Below are positions 9,458-19,260 of a DNA stretch of 64,000 nt, piece after piece (within the stretch, counting starts at the first letter, position 1; every line of letters starts with the position of its first letter). Under the pieces are notes generated by a model, which saw nothing but the letters and a program-made list of their open reading frames with translations, was not told the origin of the DNA and did not search any database. Source of the stretch: Lelliottia amnigena (GTDB lineage: Bacteria; Pseudomonadota; Gammaproteobacteria; Enterobacterales; Enterobacteriaceae). The position numbers and the translations under genes are program-made. The DNA lies in contig LR134135.1 of assembly GCA_900635465.1 (NCBI GenBank), positions 744,001 to 808,000 of the forward strand, in the 5' to 3' direction.

Positions 9458-10162
9458 TTATAACACAACGGGGAGAGTGGACTTCAGAGTCATATTATCG
9501 GCAGAAAGTTCAGCTTTATAAGCTAAAATTTCTACCCCCTGCTTTTGTGCCTCATTCAACAATTGTGCGTACTTCGGGTCAATATGACGAGCCGGGGAAA
9601 ATCGTTCAATGGCTGAATGCAAAACCGCAAACAACAATACGGCGCGCTTCCCCGTCGCCGCAACAGTCATTAACTCTCGCAGATGCTTTTGGCCGCGTAG
9701 CGTCACCGCATCCGGAAAGTAGCCATTATCCCTGTCTGCTAACGTCACTGATTTGACTTCAATATAGCACTCAGGGCGATCGTCCGCCTGCAACATAAAA
9801 TCAATTCTGCTGCCTTCCTCGCCATATTTCACTTCGCCTTTAAGGGAAGCGTAGCCAGTTAACTCCGGGATCGTATTGGTGGTGATGGCTTCTTTGACCA
9901 GTTGATTCGCGCGTTGGGTATTCACACAAATAAACGCCCCTTGTTGGGTCTCGGTGATTTCCCAGGTGTGCGCATATTTGCGTTTCAGATTTTCTGACGT
10001 GGAGTACCACACCGTATCGCCGGGGGTTGCGCACCCAGTCATTGCCCCAGTATTCGGGCAGTGCAGCGTCAAATGTTCACCCGCAGGCGTCACGACATCC
10101 GCCAGAAAACGTTTATAGCGCTGGATAAGCGTGGCGGATTGCAGGGCGGGGCTAAACTTCAT
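9458..10162 (-). CDS. sfsA: Sugar fermentation stimulation protein SfsA
   Basis: Conserved protein of 234 aa, first named for stimulating maltose fermentation in E. coli when overproduced; it binds DNA non-specifically but its true job is unclear. An N-terminal OB-like half ([24 protein letters not shown]) is followed by a nuclease-like fold with RIDFMLQ (about 139) and [10 protein letters not shown] (about 152-161), which resemble the D...ExK catalytic pattern of PD-(D/E)xK nucleases. The start lies within the end of thpR (11-base overlap). Confidence 0.95.
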   Translation of the reverse strand: MKFSPALQSATLIQRYKRFLADVVTPAGEHLTLHCPNTGAMTGCATPGDTVWYSTSENLKRKYAHTWEITETQQGAFICVNTQRANQLVKEAITTNTIPELTGYASLKGEVKYGEEGSRIDFMLQADDRPECYIEVKSVTLADRDNGYFPDAVTLRGQKHLRELMTVAATGKRAVLLFAVLHSAIERFSPARHIDPKYAQLLNEAQKQGVEILAYKAELSADNMTLKSTLPVVL

Positions 10163-10707
10163 CGGAAATCCTTGGTTGTTCGCTCAACGCAAAGCGCTGA
10201 AGCGGCGTATATCGGGTGCGTCCGTTTGAGAAAAACGATTCGTAAAGGACGAATTCTGTGACCGAAAACGTCCAGTGAAAGCCTGGTGGCGGGATGGCGA
10301 CGGCATGGCGGGTGTTTTCGCAACAGGGTGATATGAGGATGAAACGGCTGCGGGCTTTGATAGCACCCGCTGCGCGCGGCTTGCGCTCGCAAAAGATTGG
10401 CCAACTGCAGTAATCCACGCGGCGGCTGACGCGTTCCCAGCCACACGACGCGGGAACGCAGCCACTGACCGGCGTCATCGAGATTCAGGGTAAAACCCGG
10501 CTGAAGGATACGTCCGGCCAGTTTAGCCAGCGCCTGTTGTTTATCCGCGCTGACGTCACCCAAAAAAGCCAGCGTGAGATGTAAATTCGCCGAGGCAACC
10601 GGACGTCCGGCGTCCGGTTGGAAATGTTCAGCGCGCCAGCGAACGATTTGCCGCTGTATTTTGGCGGGCGGTTCAATAGCGAAAAACAGGCGTTTCGACT
10701 CAGACAT
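10152..10707 (-). CDS. thpR: RNA 2',3'-cyclic phosphodiesterase ThpR (frameshifted)
   Basis: Member of the 2H phosphoesterase family, formerly called 2'-5' RNA ligase LigT. The two catalytic HxT motifs are both visible: HLTLAF (about residue 43) and HITLLR (about 124). The reading frame breaks at a TTTT run on the plus strand (10315-10318). As written it continues into unrelated residues. Taking out one T gives [14 protein letters not shown] and then a normal family C-terminus ending at 10152, about 184 aa. The break is after both catalytic motifs. Most likely a sequencing error, though a real mutation cannot be excluded because the gene is dispensable. Confidence 0.88.
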
Positions 10708-10780
10708 ACGGGGGACTCGGTAATGATATGCGCCGATGCTACAATGTACGCCGACGAATGTTAACCCTCTGGAGCAGTTA

Positions 10781-13210
10781 GTGTCCTCATTGCCGGTCGC
10801 CGCCGTACTTCCCGAGCTTCTTGCCGCCTTACGCCATGCCCCTCACGTCCTGCTGAACGCGCCTACCGGGGCGGGTAAATCGACGTGGCTGCCGCTACAG
10901 ATCCTCAAAGAGGGCGATATTTTTGGTAAAATCATTCTGCTGGAACCGCGCAGGCTGGCGGCGCGCAACGTGGCGCAACGCCTGGCCGAACTGCTCGGTG
11001 AAAAGCCCGGCGAAACCGTGGGTTATCGTATGCGCGCGGAAACCTGCGTCGGCGCGACGACGCGGCTGGAAGTGGTGACGGAAGGGATCCTGACCCGGAT
11101 GCTGCAAAACGATCCCGAGCTGAACGGCGTGGGGCTGGTGATCCTTGATGAATTTCATGAGCGCAGCCTGCAAGCCGATCTGGCGCTGGCGCTGCTGCTC
11201 GACGTGCAGCAAGGGCTGCGTGAGGATCTCAAGCTGCTGATCATGTCCGCCACGCTCGACAACGAACGGCTGCGACAGATCCTGCCCGATGCGCCGGTCA
11301 TTTCCTCTGAAGGTCGTGCGTTTCCGGTTGAACGTCGCTATCAAACGTTGCCCGCCCATCAGCGCTTCGATGAAGCGGTTGCTATCGCGACGGCTGAGCT
11401 ATTGCGCCACGAATCCGGATCATTGCTGCTGTTTTTACCCGGCGTGGGCGAAATCCAGCGCGTTCAGGAGAAGCTGGCTGCGCGCGTGGGCAGCGATGTT
11501 GTGCTGTGTCCGCTGTACGGCGCACTTTCTCTGAATGAACAGCGCAAGGCGATACTTCCGCCGCCCGTCGGCCAGCGAAAAGTGGTGCTGGCGACCAATA
11601 TCGCCGAGACCAGCTTAACCATTGAAGGCATCCGTCTGGTGGTCGATACGGCGCAGGAGCGGGTGGCGAGTTTTGATCCGCGCACCGGACTGACCAAACT
11701 GGTGACGCAGCGTATCAGCCAGGCTTCCATGACGCAGCGTGCGGGTCGCGCCGGGCGTCTGGAGGCGGGGATCTGTCTGCATCTCACCAGCGCGGAACAG
11801 GCCGAGCGCGCCGTCGCGCAAAGTACGCCAGAAATTTTGCAAAGCGATCTTTCAGGATTGCTCATGGAACTGTTGCAGTGGGGATGCCCCGATCCGGCGC
11901 AGCTCTGCTGGCTCGATCGGCCGCCGGTGGTGAATCTGACGGCGGCGCGGCAATTGTTAACGCAACTGGGTGCTCTGGACGGCGATCGGTTAACGCCAGC
12001 AGGCCAGAAAATGGCTGCGCTGGGGAACGATCCGCGCCTGGCGGCGATGCTGATTGCCGCGATCGGGGATGATGAGATTGCCACGGCAGCAAAACTTGCC
12101 GCCATTCTGGAGGAGCCGCCGCGCGGGGCGAGCAGCGATTTGGCTTCGGCGTTCTCCCGTCATCAGCCGAACTGGCAGCAGCGCGCGCAGCGGCTTTGTC
12201 AGCGGCTTAACAGCCGGGGCGGGATGCTGGACAGCGATAAAATCACCGAACTGCTGGCGCAGGCTTTTCCCGACAGGATTGCCCGTCGGCGCGGCCTGGA
12301 CGGGCGCTATCAGCTTGCAAATGGAATGGGTGCGATGCTGGACAGCGACGATGCGCTGACGCGTCATGAGTGGCTCATCGCGCCGCTGCTGTTGCAGGGC
12401 AGTCAGTCGCCCGATGCGCGCATTTTGCAGGCGGTGGCAGTGGATATTGATGCGCTAACGCGCCGTTGCCCGCAACTTTTGCAGCAGTCTGATACCGTTG
12501 AGTGGGATGACGCGCAGGGCACCTTAAAGGCGTTTCGCCGCAGCCAGATTGGTCGACTCACGGTAAGCGTTAAGCCGCTGGCAAAGCCGTCAGAAGACGA
12601 ATTACACCAGGCGATGCTGAACGGTATTCGTGATAAAGGCCTGAACGTCCTGAGCTGGACGCCGGAGGCTGAACAGTATCGATTGCGTTTACACTGCGCG
12701 GCGCAGTGGTTGCCGGAATATGACTGGCCTGCGGTTGATGATGAAACGCTGCTGGCCTCACTGGAGACGTGGTTATTGCCCGAAATGCGCGGTGTGCATT
12801 CGCTCAAAGCGCTTAAATCTCTGGATGTTAAGACAGCGTTACAGAATTTACTCGACTGGTCATTGCGCCAACGTCTGGATAGAGAGCTTCCTGGGCATTA
12901 CACTGTGCCGACCGGAAGCCGGATAGCCATTCGTTATCATCAAGATAATCCACCGGCGCTGGCCGTGCGGATGCAGGAGATGTTTGGTGAGTCCGCCACG
13001 CCATCCATTGCAGAAGGGCGTGTTCCGCTGGTACTTGAGCTATTATCACCTGCGCATCGTCCGCTGCAAATTACGCGTGATTTAAGCGCGTTCTGGGCCG
13101 GAAGCTATCGCGAAGTGCAAAAAGAGATGAAAGGGCGTTATCCAAAGCACGTCTGGCCGGACGATCCGGCAAACACAGCACCGACGAGACGGACGAAAAA
13201 ATATTCGTAA
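10781..13210 (+). CDS. hrpB: ATP-dependent RNA helicase HrpB
   Basis: DEAH-box (DExH) helicase of unknown cellular target. Starting at GTG 10781, after a ctggag ribosome site, gives 809 aa as in E. coli; the longer in-frame reading from 10736 adds 15 unconserved residues. Motif I is APTGAGKST (about 27-35), motif II is DEFHERS (about 120-126), motif III is SATLD (about 155), and motifs IV-VI include TNIAETSLTI (about 275) and QRAGRAGR (about 320-327). The C-terminal HrpB-specific domain ends in PTRRTKKYS. Divergent from thpR with 73 bases between. Confidence 0.96.
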   Translation: MSSLPVAAVLPELLAALRHAPHVLLNAPTGAGKSTWLPLQILKEGDIFGKIILLEPRRLAARNVAQRLAELLGEKPGETVGYRMRAETCVGATTRLEVVTEGILTRMLQNDPELNGVGLVILDEFHERSLQADLALALLLDVQQGLREDLKLLIMSATLDNERLRQILPDAPVISSEGRAFPVERRYQTLPAHQRFDEAVAIATAELLRHESGSLLLFLPGVGEIQRVQEKLAARVGSDVVLCPLYGALSLNEQRKAILPPPVGQRKVVLATNIAETSLTIEGIRLVVDTAQERVASFDPRTGLTKLVTQRISQASMTQRAGRAGRLEAGICLHLTSAEQAERAVAQSTPEILQSDLSGLLMELLQWGCPDPAQLCWLDRPPVVNLTAARQLLTQLGALDGDRLTPAGQKMAALGNDPRLAAMLIAAIGDDEIATAAKLAAILEEPPRGASSDLASAFSRHQPNWQQRAQRLCQRLNSRGGMLDSDKITELLAQAFPDRIARRRGLDGRYQLANGMGAMLDSDDALTRHEWLIAPLLLQGSQSPDARILQAVAVDIDALTRRCPQLLQQSDTVEWDDAQGTLKAFRRSQIGRLTVSVKPLAKPSEDELHQAMLNGIRDKGLNVLSWTPEAEQYRLRLHCAAQWLPEYDWPAVDDETLLASLETWLLPEMRGVHSLKALKSLDVKTALQNLLDWSLRQRLDRELPGHYTVPTGSRIAIRYHQDNPPALAVRMQEMFGESATPSIAEGRVPLVLELLSPAHRPLQITRDLSAFWAGSYREVQKEMKGRYPKHVWPDDPANTAPTRRTKKYS

Positions 13211-13235
13211 CCGAAGTGGGGAGTGCAGTGTGAAA

Positions 13236-13274
13236 CCCTCACCCCGGCCCTCTTCCTCAGGGAGAGGGGGAAAA
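13236..13274 (+). repeat. Intergenic palindromic repeat (REP-like), copy 2
   Basis: CCCTCACCCCGGCCCTCTTCCTCAGGGAGAGGGGGAAAA-type element in the hrpB-mrcB gap. It forms a CCCTCTtcc/GGGAGAGGG hairpin. It shares the CCTCACCCC leader with copy 4 at 25612 and the AGAGGG stem with the others. Confidence 0.65.
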
Positions 13275-13394
13275 CACGCAAGACTTTTGCCATTGAAAAG
13301 TTTAGGTGTTTATTTTTGAGAGATTTCTTCTTTCACCGCCTGGTGGAAGAAAAGAGAATCGGGCCTTTGCGCCTGACAGTTGCGGAGAAAAAGC

Positions 13395-15923
13395 ATGGCG
13401 GGGAATGACCGCGAGCCAATTGGACGTAAGGGTAAACCTGCGCGTCCGGCGAAGGAAAAAGTGAGCCGTCGTCGCCTCAGTGATGAGGATTATGACGATG
13501 ACTATGAAGACGATGATGAGGATCAAGAACCCATGCCGCGTAAAGGTAAAGGCAAAGGGCGGAAGCCTCGTGGACGACGCGGCTGGTTCTGGCTGCTGCT
13601 GAAGCTGTTTATTGTATTTGTTGCCCTGATGGCGATTTACGGTGTGTACCTGGATCAAAAGATCCGCAGCCGTATCGACGGTAAAGTCTGGCAGTTACCG
13701 GCGGCGGTATATGGCCGCATGGTGAACCTTGAGCCAGATATGTCCATCAGCAAGAACGAAATGGTCAAACTGCTGGAAGCGACACAGTATCGTCAGGTGA
13801 CGAAGATGACGCGTCCCGGCGAGTTTACCGTGCAGGCGAAAAGCATCGAGATGATCCGTCGTCCGTTTGATTTCCCGGACAGTAAAGAAGGGCAGGTGCG
13901 TGCGCGTCTGACCTTTGACGGCGATCGTCTCGAAACAATCGAGAACCTGGAAAGCAACCGCCAGTTCGGTTTCTTCCGTCTCGATCCGCGCCTGATCACC
14001 ATGCTCTCTTCACCAAACGGCGAGCAGCGCCTGTTTGTGGCGCGTAACGGCTTCCCGGATCTGCTGGTCGATACGCTGCTGGCGACGGAAGACCGTCATT
14101 TCTACGAACACGACGGCGTGAGTTTGTACTCCATCGGTCGTGCGGTGCTGGCGAACCTGACGGCCGGACGCACGGTGCAGGGGGCGAGTACCCTGACGCA
14201 GCAGCTGGTTAAAAACCTGTTCCTCTCCAGCGAGCGCTCTTACTGGCGTAAGGCCAACGAAGCGTACATGGCCGTGCTGATGGATGCCCGCTACAGCAAG
14301 GATCGTATCCTTGAGCTGTACATGAACGAGGTGTATCTCGGTCAGAGCGGCGATAATGAGATCCGCGGCTTCCCGCTGGCGAGCCTGTACTACTTTGGTC
14401 GTCCGGTAGAGGAACTGAGCCTCGATCAGCAAGCGTTGCTGGTGGGCATGGTGAAAGGCGCGTCTATCTATAACCCGTGGCGCAACCCGAAGCTGGCGCT
14501 TGAGCGTCGTAATCTGGTCCTGCGTTTGCTGCAACAGCAGCAGGTTATCGATCAGGAACTTTACGAGATGCTGAGTGCGCGTCCGCTGGGCGTTCAGCCG
14601 CGCGGTGGGGTAATCTCTCCACAGCCTGCGTTTATGCAGATGGTGCGTCAGGAGCTGCAAACCAAGCTTGGCGATAAGGTGAAAGATCTCTCCGGCGTGA
14701 AGATCTTTACCACGTTCGACTCGGTCGCGCAGGACGCCGCTGAGAAAGCCGCAGTTGACGGCATTCCGGTGCTGAAAAAGCAGCGTAAGCTGAGCGATCT
14801 GGAAACCGCGATGGTGGTGGTCGATCGTAATTCCGGTGAAGTTCGTGCGATGGTCGGCGGTGCTGAACCGCAATACGCGGGCTACAACCGCGCGATGCAG
14901 GCGCGTCGTTCGATTGGTTCTCTGGCAAAACCGGCGACCTATCTGACCGCGCTGAGCCAGCCGAATCAGTATCGACTGAACACCTGGATTGCCGATGCAC
15001 CGATTGCCCTGCGCCAGCCTAACGGCCAGGTATGGTCGCCGCAGAACGATGATAAACAGTTCAGCGGTCAGGTGATGCTGGTGGATGCGCTAACCCGTTC
15101 CATGAACGTGCCGACGGTTAACCTCGGTATGGCGCTGGGTCTGCCTGCGATTACGGACACCTGGCAGAAGCTGGGGGTAGCGAAAGATCAGCTGCATCCG
15201 GTGCCGGCGATGATCCTGGGCGCGTTGAACCTAACGCCAATCGAAGTGGCGCAGGCATTCCAGACGATCGCCAGCGGCGGTAACCGCGCTCAGCTCTCTT
15301 CTCTGCGTTCGGTTATCGCTGAAGACGGCTCGGTGCTGTATCAGAGCTTCCCGCAGGCGGAGCGCGCGGTGCCTGCGCAGGCCGCGTATATGACGCTGTG
15401 GACGATGCAGCAGGTTGTGCAGCGCGGTACGGGTCGCCAGCTTGGCGCGAAATATCCGGGTCTGCATCTGGCGGGTAAAACCGGGACCACCAACAACAAC
15501 GTCGATACCTGGTTTGCAGGGATTGACGGGCGTGAAGTGGTGATCACCTGGGTTGGCCGCGATAACAACCAGCCGACCAAGCTGTACGGTGCAAGCGGGG
15601 CGATGTCGATTTATCAGCGCTATCTGGCTAATCAATCTCCGGTTCCGCTGAACCTGACGACGCCAGAAGATATCGTCGATATGGGCGTGGATGATTCCGG
15701 TAACTTCGTTTGCGGCGGCGGGGTGCGTACCTTGCCTGTCTGGACGACCGATCCGGATTCGCTGTGCCAGCAAAACCCAACGCAGCAACCGACGGGTAAT
15801 CCGTTTGAACAGTCTTCTCAATCTCAGCAGCAGCAGCCGCAGCAACAGCCGCAGCAGCAGAATGAGAAGAAAGACAGCGACGGCGTCGCAGGCTGGATCA
15901 AAGATATGTTCGGCAGCAACTAG
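13395..15923 (+). CDS. mrcB: Penicillin-binding protein 1B, MrcB
   Basis: Bifunctional peptidoglycan synthase, 842 aa from ATG 13395 ([10 protein letters not shown]; ribosome site gcggagaaaaagc). A cytoplasmic tail with an acidic stretch ([16 protein letters not shown], about 34-49) and a basic patch precedes one membrane anchor (about 66-88). The UB2H domain follows, then the GT51 glycosyltransferase with the catalytic Glu in [14 protein letters not shown] (about 233) and the transpeptidase with [11 protein letters not shown] (SxxK near 510), SMN and KTGTTN. The C-terminus has a Gln-rich linker ([12 protein letters not shown]) before the conserved [14 protein letters not shown] tail. Activated in E. 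coli by lipoprotein LpoB. Confidence 0.97.
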   Translation: MAGNDREPIGRKGKPARPAKEKVSRRRLSDEDYDDDYEDDDEDQEPMPRKGKGKGRKPRGRRGWFWLLLKLFIVFVALMAIYGVYLDQKIRSRIDGKVWQLPAAVYGRMVNLEPDMSISKNEMVKLLEATQYRQVTKMTRPGEFTVQAKSIEMIRRPFDFPDSKEGQVRARLTFDGDRLETIENLESNRQFGFFRLDPRLITMLSSPNGEQRLFVARNGFPDLLVDTLLATEDRHFYEHDGVSLYSIGRAVLANLTAGRTVQGASTLTQQLVKNLFLSSERSYWRKANEAYMAVLMDARYSKDRILELYMNEVYLGQSGDNEIRGFPLASLYYFGRPVEELSLDQQALLVGMVKGASIYNPWRNPKLALERRNLVLRLLQQQQVIDQELYEMLSARPLGVQPRGGVISPQPAFMQMVRQELQTKLGDKVKDLSGVKIFTTFDSVAQDAAEKAAVDGIPVLKKQRKLSDLETAMVVVDRNSGEVRAMVGGAEPQYAGYNRAMQARRSIGSLAKPATYLTALSQPNQYRLNTWIADAPIALRQPNGQVWSPQNDDKQFSGQVMLVDALTRSMNVPTVNLGMALGLPAITDTWQKLGVAKDQLHPVPAMILGALNLTPIEVAQAFQTIASGGNRAQLSSLRSVIAEDGSVLYQSFPQAERAVPAQAAYMTLWTMQQVVQRGTGRQLGAKYPGLHLAGKTGTTNNNVDTWFAGIDGREVVITWVGRDNNQPTKLYGASGAMSIYQRYLANQSPVPLNLTTPEDIVDMGVDDSGNFVCGGGVRTLPVWTTDPDSLCQQNPTQQPTGNPFEQSSQSQQQQPQQQPQQQNEKKDSDGVAGWIKDMFGSN

Positions 15924-15931
15924 TCTCGCTC

Positions 15932-15959
15932 ATCCCCCTCCGCAGTGAGGGGGATTTTT
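15932..15959 (+). terminator. Rho-independent terminator after mrcB
   Basis: A perfect 9-bp stem (ATCCCCCTC/GAGGGGGAT) with a 6-base loop and a T5 tail, 8 bases after the mrcB stop. It isolates mrcB from the iron-regulated fhu operon. Confidence 0.88.
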
Positions 15960-16102
15960 CACTTCCGTCATACATTCTTCTAACCTGATTTTCATCTCAG
16001 TTTAACCCCGCGTTTCTACTTGTTTAATTCTTAAACCCTCAATTCTTGTAGGGGCGCATATTGCTTGCTATGCCGCCAGCGTTTCGCCTATTATTCTGCG
16101 GT

Positions 16103-16121
16103 CATAATAATAATTCTCGTT
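16103..16121 (+). promoter_or_regulatory. Candidate Fur box in the fhuA promoter
   Basis: The site CATAATAATAATTCTCGTT matches the 19-bp Fur consensus GATAATGATAATCATTATC at 12 positions by my count. It lies about 37 bases before the fhuA start in an AT-rich region that resembles the E. coli fhuA promoter. Fur with Fe2+ would repress the operon when iron is plentiful. Confidence 0.65.
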
Positions 16122-16157
16122 TACGTTATCATTCACTCTTTCATCAGAGATATACCA

Positions 16158-18407
16158 ATGGCGCTTAAAACTGCTCAGCCAATGAATGCTTCGCTGCGTA
16201 AAATCGCAGTCGTTGTAGCCACAGCGGTAAGTGGCATGTCTGTTTTTGCACATGCGGCAGATACCCCTAAAGAAGAAACCATCACCGTCACGGCGGCACC
16301 GGCTGCGCAGGAAAGCGCCTGGGGGCCTGCGGCGACGATTGCGGCGCGTCAGTCTGCGACAGGGACGAAAACAGACACGCCTATCCAAAAAGTACCCCAA
16401 TCAATTTCTGTTGTGACCGCAGAAGAGATGGCGCTGCACCAGCCTAAATCGGTGAAAGAGGCGCTGAGCTACACCCCGGGAGTTGCCGTGGGGACGCGTG
16501 GCGCGTCGAATACCTATGACTATCTGATCATCCGCGGTTTCGCTGCTGATGGCCAAAGCCAGAACAACTATCTGGATGGCCTGAAGATGCAGGGCAACTT
16601 CTATAACGATGCGGTGATCGACCCTTACTTCCTGGAACGCGCTGAAGTTCTGCGCGGTCCGGTTTCCGTCCTGTACGGAAAGAGCAACCCAGGCGGCCTG
16701 CTGAATATGGTCAGCAAGCGCCCGACCACGACCCCGCTGTATGAAGTCCAGTTCAAAATGGGTACCAATAACCTGTTACAGACCGGTTTTGACTTCAGCG
16801 ATGCAATTGACGACGACGGGGTTTACTCTTATCGCTTAACGGGCCTGGCGCGCTCGGCCAATGCCCAGCAGCAAGGTGCAGAAGAGCAGCGTTACACTAT
16901 CGCGCCGTCATTCAGCTGGCGTCCGAGTGACAAAACCAACTTTACGTTCCTGTCTTATTTCCAGAACGAGCCGGAAACCGGCTACTACGGCTGGTTGCCG
17001 AAAGAGGGCACCGTCAATACGCTGCCGAACGGCAAACGTCTCCCGACTGATTTCAACGAAGGCGCGGAAAACAACACCTATTCCCGCAACGAGAAAATGG
17101 TTGGCTACAGCTTCGACCACGAATTCAACGATACCTTCACCGTGCGCCAGAACCTGCGTTACGCGCAGAATAAAACCTCACAGAACAGCGTGTACGGTTA
17201 TGGCATGTGCTCCGATCCGCTCTATTCCAGCAATCCGGCGAGCAGCCCTTGCGCTGGCGTACCGCAGTCACAATGGGGCCATACGCTGACCCGTCAGTAC
17301 GTGATTGATAACGAAAAACTCGAGAATTTCTCTGTTGATACCCAGTTGCAAAGCAAATTCGCGACCGGTTCTGTGGATCACACCTTGCTGACCGGCGTTG
17401 ACTTTATGCGCATGCGTAACGATATCGACTCCTGGTTTGGCTATGCCGGCTCCGTTGCGCCGTCCGACATCTATAACCTCGATCGCAACGATTTCGATTT
17501 TGGCGCACACCCTGGCCCGTCAGGCGCATACCAGGTGCTGAACAAACAGAAGCAGACCGGTGTTTACGTCCAGGATCAGGCGCAGTGGGATAAAGTATTA
17601 GTCACCCTTGGTGGCCGTTACGACTGGGCGAAACAGGATTCCTTTAACCGTGTTTTCAATACGACCGATTCACGCGATGATAAGCAATTCACCTGGCGTG
17701 GCGGCGTTAACTACCTGTTTGATAACGGTGTAACGCCGTACTTCAGCTACAGCGAATCGTTTGAACCGTCGTCCACCGTGGGCGCGTCTGGTAACATTTT
17801 CACCCCGTCTAAAGGCAAACAGTACGAAGCCGGCGTGAAATACGTACCCAGCGATCGTCCTATTGTGCTGACCGGTGCGGTGTACCAGCTGACCAAAACC
17901 AACAACCTGATGGGTGATCCTGCCGGTTCATTCTTCTCGGTTGAAGGCGGCGAAATCCGTTCTCGCGGTTTTGAACTGGAAGCGAAAGCGGCGTTGTCTG
18001 CCAGCGTTAACGTTGTGGGTTCTTACACCTACACCGATGCGGAATACACCACCGACACCAATTACAAAGGCAACACGCCAGCGCAGGTGCCAAAACACAT
18101 GGCATCCCTGTGGGGCGATTACACCCTCTTTGACGGCGCGTTGTCTGGCCTGACATTGGGCACGGGCGTTCGTTATACCGGCACAAGCAAAGGCGATCCG
18201 GCGAACACCTTCACCGTGGGCAGCTATACCCTGGTGGATGCGTTAGTCCGCTACGACCTGGCGCGTGTCGGCATGGCGGGCTCCAACGTGGCGCTTCATG
18301 TGAACAACCTGTTCGATCGCGAATATGTCGCCAGCTGCTTTAACACCTACGGCTGTTTCTGGGGTGCTGAACGTCAGGTTGTCGCCACTGCGACCTTCCG
18401 CTTCTAA
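16158..18407 (+). CDS. fhuA: Ferrichrome outer-membrane receptor FhuA
   Basis: TonB-dependent receptor for ferrichrome and, in E. coli, for phages T1, T5, phi80 and colicin M. The ATG at 16158 gives 749 aa; an upstream in-frame ATG (16065) would put an unrelated stretch before the signal peptide. The signal peptide ends at HAA-D (about residue 35). The TonB box is EETITVTAAP, just after the cleavage site. The plug domain (about 60-190) contains VPQSISVVTAEEM and SVLYGKSNPGGLLNMVSKRP. A 22-strand barrel follows and ends in the usual C-terminal Phe (VVATATFRF). Extracellular loop 4 (CSDPLYSSNPASSPCAG...) differs strongly from the E. coli loop as I recall it. Confidence 0.97.
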   Translation: MALKTAQPMNASLRKIAVVVATAVSGMSVFAHAADTPKEETITVTAAPAAQESAWGPAATIAARQSATGTKTDTPIQKVPQSISVVTAEEMALHQPKSVKEALSYTPGVAVGTRGASNTYDYLIIRGFAADGQSQNNYLDGLKMQGNFYNDAVIDPYFLERAEVLRGPVSVLYGKSNPGGLLNMVSKRPTTTPLYEVQFKMGTNNLLQTGFDFSDAIDDDGVYSYRLTGLARSANAQQQGAEEQRYTIAPSFSWRPSDKTNFTFLSYFQNEPETGYYGWLPKEGTVNTLPNGKRLPTDFNEGAENNTYSRNEKMVGYSFDHEFNDTFTVRQNLRYAQNKTSQNSVYGYGMCSDPLYSSNPASSPCAGVPQSQWGHTLTRQYVIDNEKLENFSVDTQLQSKFATGSVDHTLLTGVDFMRMRNDIDSWFGYAGSVAPSDIYNLDRNDFDFGAHPGPSGAYQVLNKQKQTGVYVQDQAQWDKVLVTLGGRYDWAKQDSFNRVFNTTDSRDDKQFTWRGGVNYLFDNGVTPYFSYSESFEPSSTVGASGNIFTPSKGKQYEAGVKYVPSDRPIVLTGAVYQLTKTNNLMGDPAGSFFSVEGGEIRSRGFELEAKAALSASVNVVGSYTYTDAEYTTDTNYKGNTPAQVPKHMASLWGDYTLFDGALSGLTLGTGVRYTGTSKGDPANTFTVGSYTLVDALVRYDLARVGMAGSNVALHVNNLFDREYVASCFNTYGCFWGAERQVVATATFRF

Positions 18408-18418
18408 TTTTTCTCTTC

Positions 18419-18438
18419 GGGCACGGTTCGCCGTGCCC
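18419..18438 (+). terminator. UUCG-tetraloop hairpin between fhuA and fhuC
   Basis: A perfect 8-bp stem GGGCACGG/CCGTGCCC closed by TTCG lies 11 bases after the fhuA stop. There is no T run after it. It is more likely a 3'-end stabiliser or partial attenuator that raises receptor output over the transporter genes than a full terminator. Confidence 0.55.
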
Positions 18439-18462
18439 TTTAACACGTTGACGTTGGCCACC

Positions 18463-19260
18463 ATGCAGGATAAAAACTCGCAATCCGATACCACCTTTAC
18501 GCTCGATAACACCTCCTTCCGCGTGCCCGGACGCACGTTGCTGCACCCGCTCTCCCTGACGTTCCCTGTTGGCAAAGTGACCGGCCTTATCGGCCACAAC
18601 GGTTCGGGTAAATCCACATTGCTCAAAATGCTGGGTCGCCATCAGCCGCCGTCAGAAGGGGATATCCTGCTTGATGGACAGCCGCTCGACAGCTGGAACA
18701 GCAAGGCGTTTGCCCGCAAAGTTGCCTATTTACCGCAGCAACTGCCGCAGGCTGAAGGGATGACCGTGCGCGAGCTGGTGGCGATAGGGCGTTATCCGTG
18801 GCACGGTGCGCTCGGGCGTTTTGGCGTGGCCGACAGAGAAAAAGTGGACGAGGCAATCGCGCTGGTCGGCTTAAAACCGCTCGCGCATCGCCTGGTCGAT
18901 AGTTTGTCCGGCGGTGAGCGTCAGCGGGCGTGGATCGCAATGCTAGTGGCGCAGGATAGCGACTGTCTGCTGCTCGATGAACCGACCTCCGCGCTGGATA
19001 TCGCGCACCAGGTGGATGTCCTGGCGTTAATCCATCGTCTCAGCCAGCAAAAAGGGCTGACGGTGATTGCCGTTCTGCATGACATCAACATGGCCGCGCG
19101 CTACTGCGACTATCTGGTGGCGCTGCGCGGCGGGGAAATGATCGCCCAGGGCACACCATCTGAGCTGATGCGCAGCGAAACGCTGGAGCTGATTTACGGC
19201 ATTCCGATGGGCATTCTGCCGCATCCGGCCGGCGCTGCACCGGTGAGCTTTGTCTACTGA
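18463..19260 (+). CDS. fhuC: Ferric hydroxamate ABC transporter ATPase FhuC
   Basis: Cytoplasmic ATPase that drives import of ferric hydroxamates through FhuB. The ATG at 18463 gives 265 aa, the E. coli length. Walker A is GHNGSGKST (about 44-52), the signature LSGGERQRAWIA (about 147-158), Walker B DCLLLDEPTSALD (about 167-179), and the H-loop VLHDINMAARY (about 204). The stop overlaps the fhuD start (TGATG), so translation is coupled. The gene order fhuA-C-D-B is the standard one. Confidence 0.97.
   Translation: MQDKNSQSDTTFTLDNTSFRVPGRTLLHPLSLTFPVGKVTGLIGHNGSGKSTLLKMLGRHQPPSEGDILLDGQPLDSWNSKAFARKVAYLPQQLPQAEGMTVRELVAIGRYPWHGALGRFGVADREKVDEAIALVGLKPLAHRLVDSLSGGERQRAWIAMLVAQDSDCLLLDEPTSALDIAHQVDVLALIHRLSQQKGLTVIAVLHDINMAARYCDYLVALRGGEMIAQGTPSELMRSETLELIYGIPMGILPHPAGAAPVSFVY

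Noticed and set aside
15810-15870. CAG-rich tract at the end of mrcB as an unstable microsatellite
   Set aside because: It codes for the Gln-rich linker usual in PBP1B and is interrupted by CCG and other codons.
16065-16157. Longer fhuA start at 16065
   Set aside because: It would place 31 residues before the signal peptide and overlap the Fur box and promoter.
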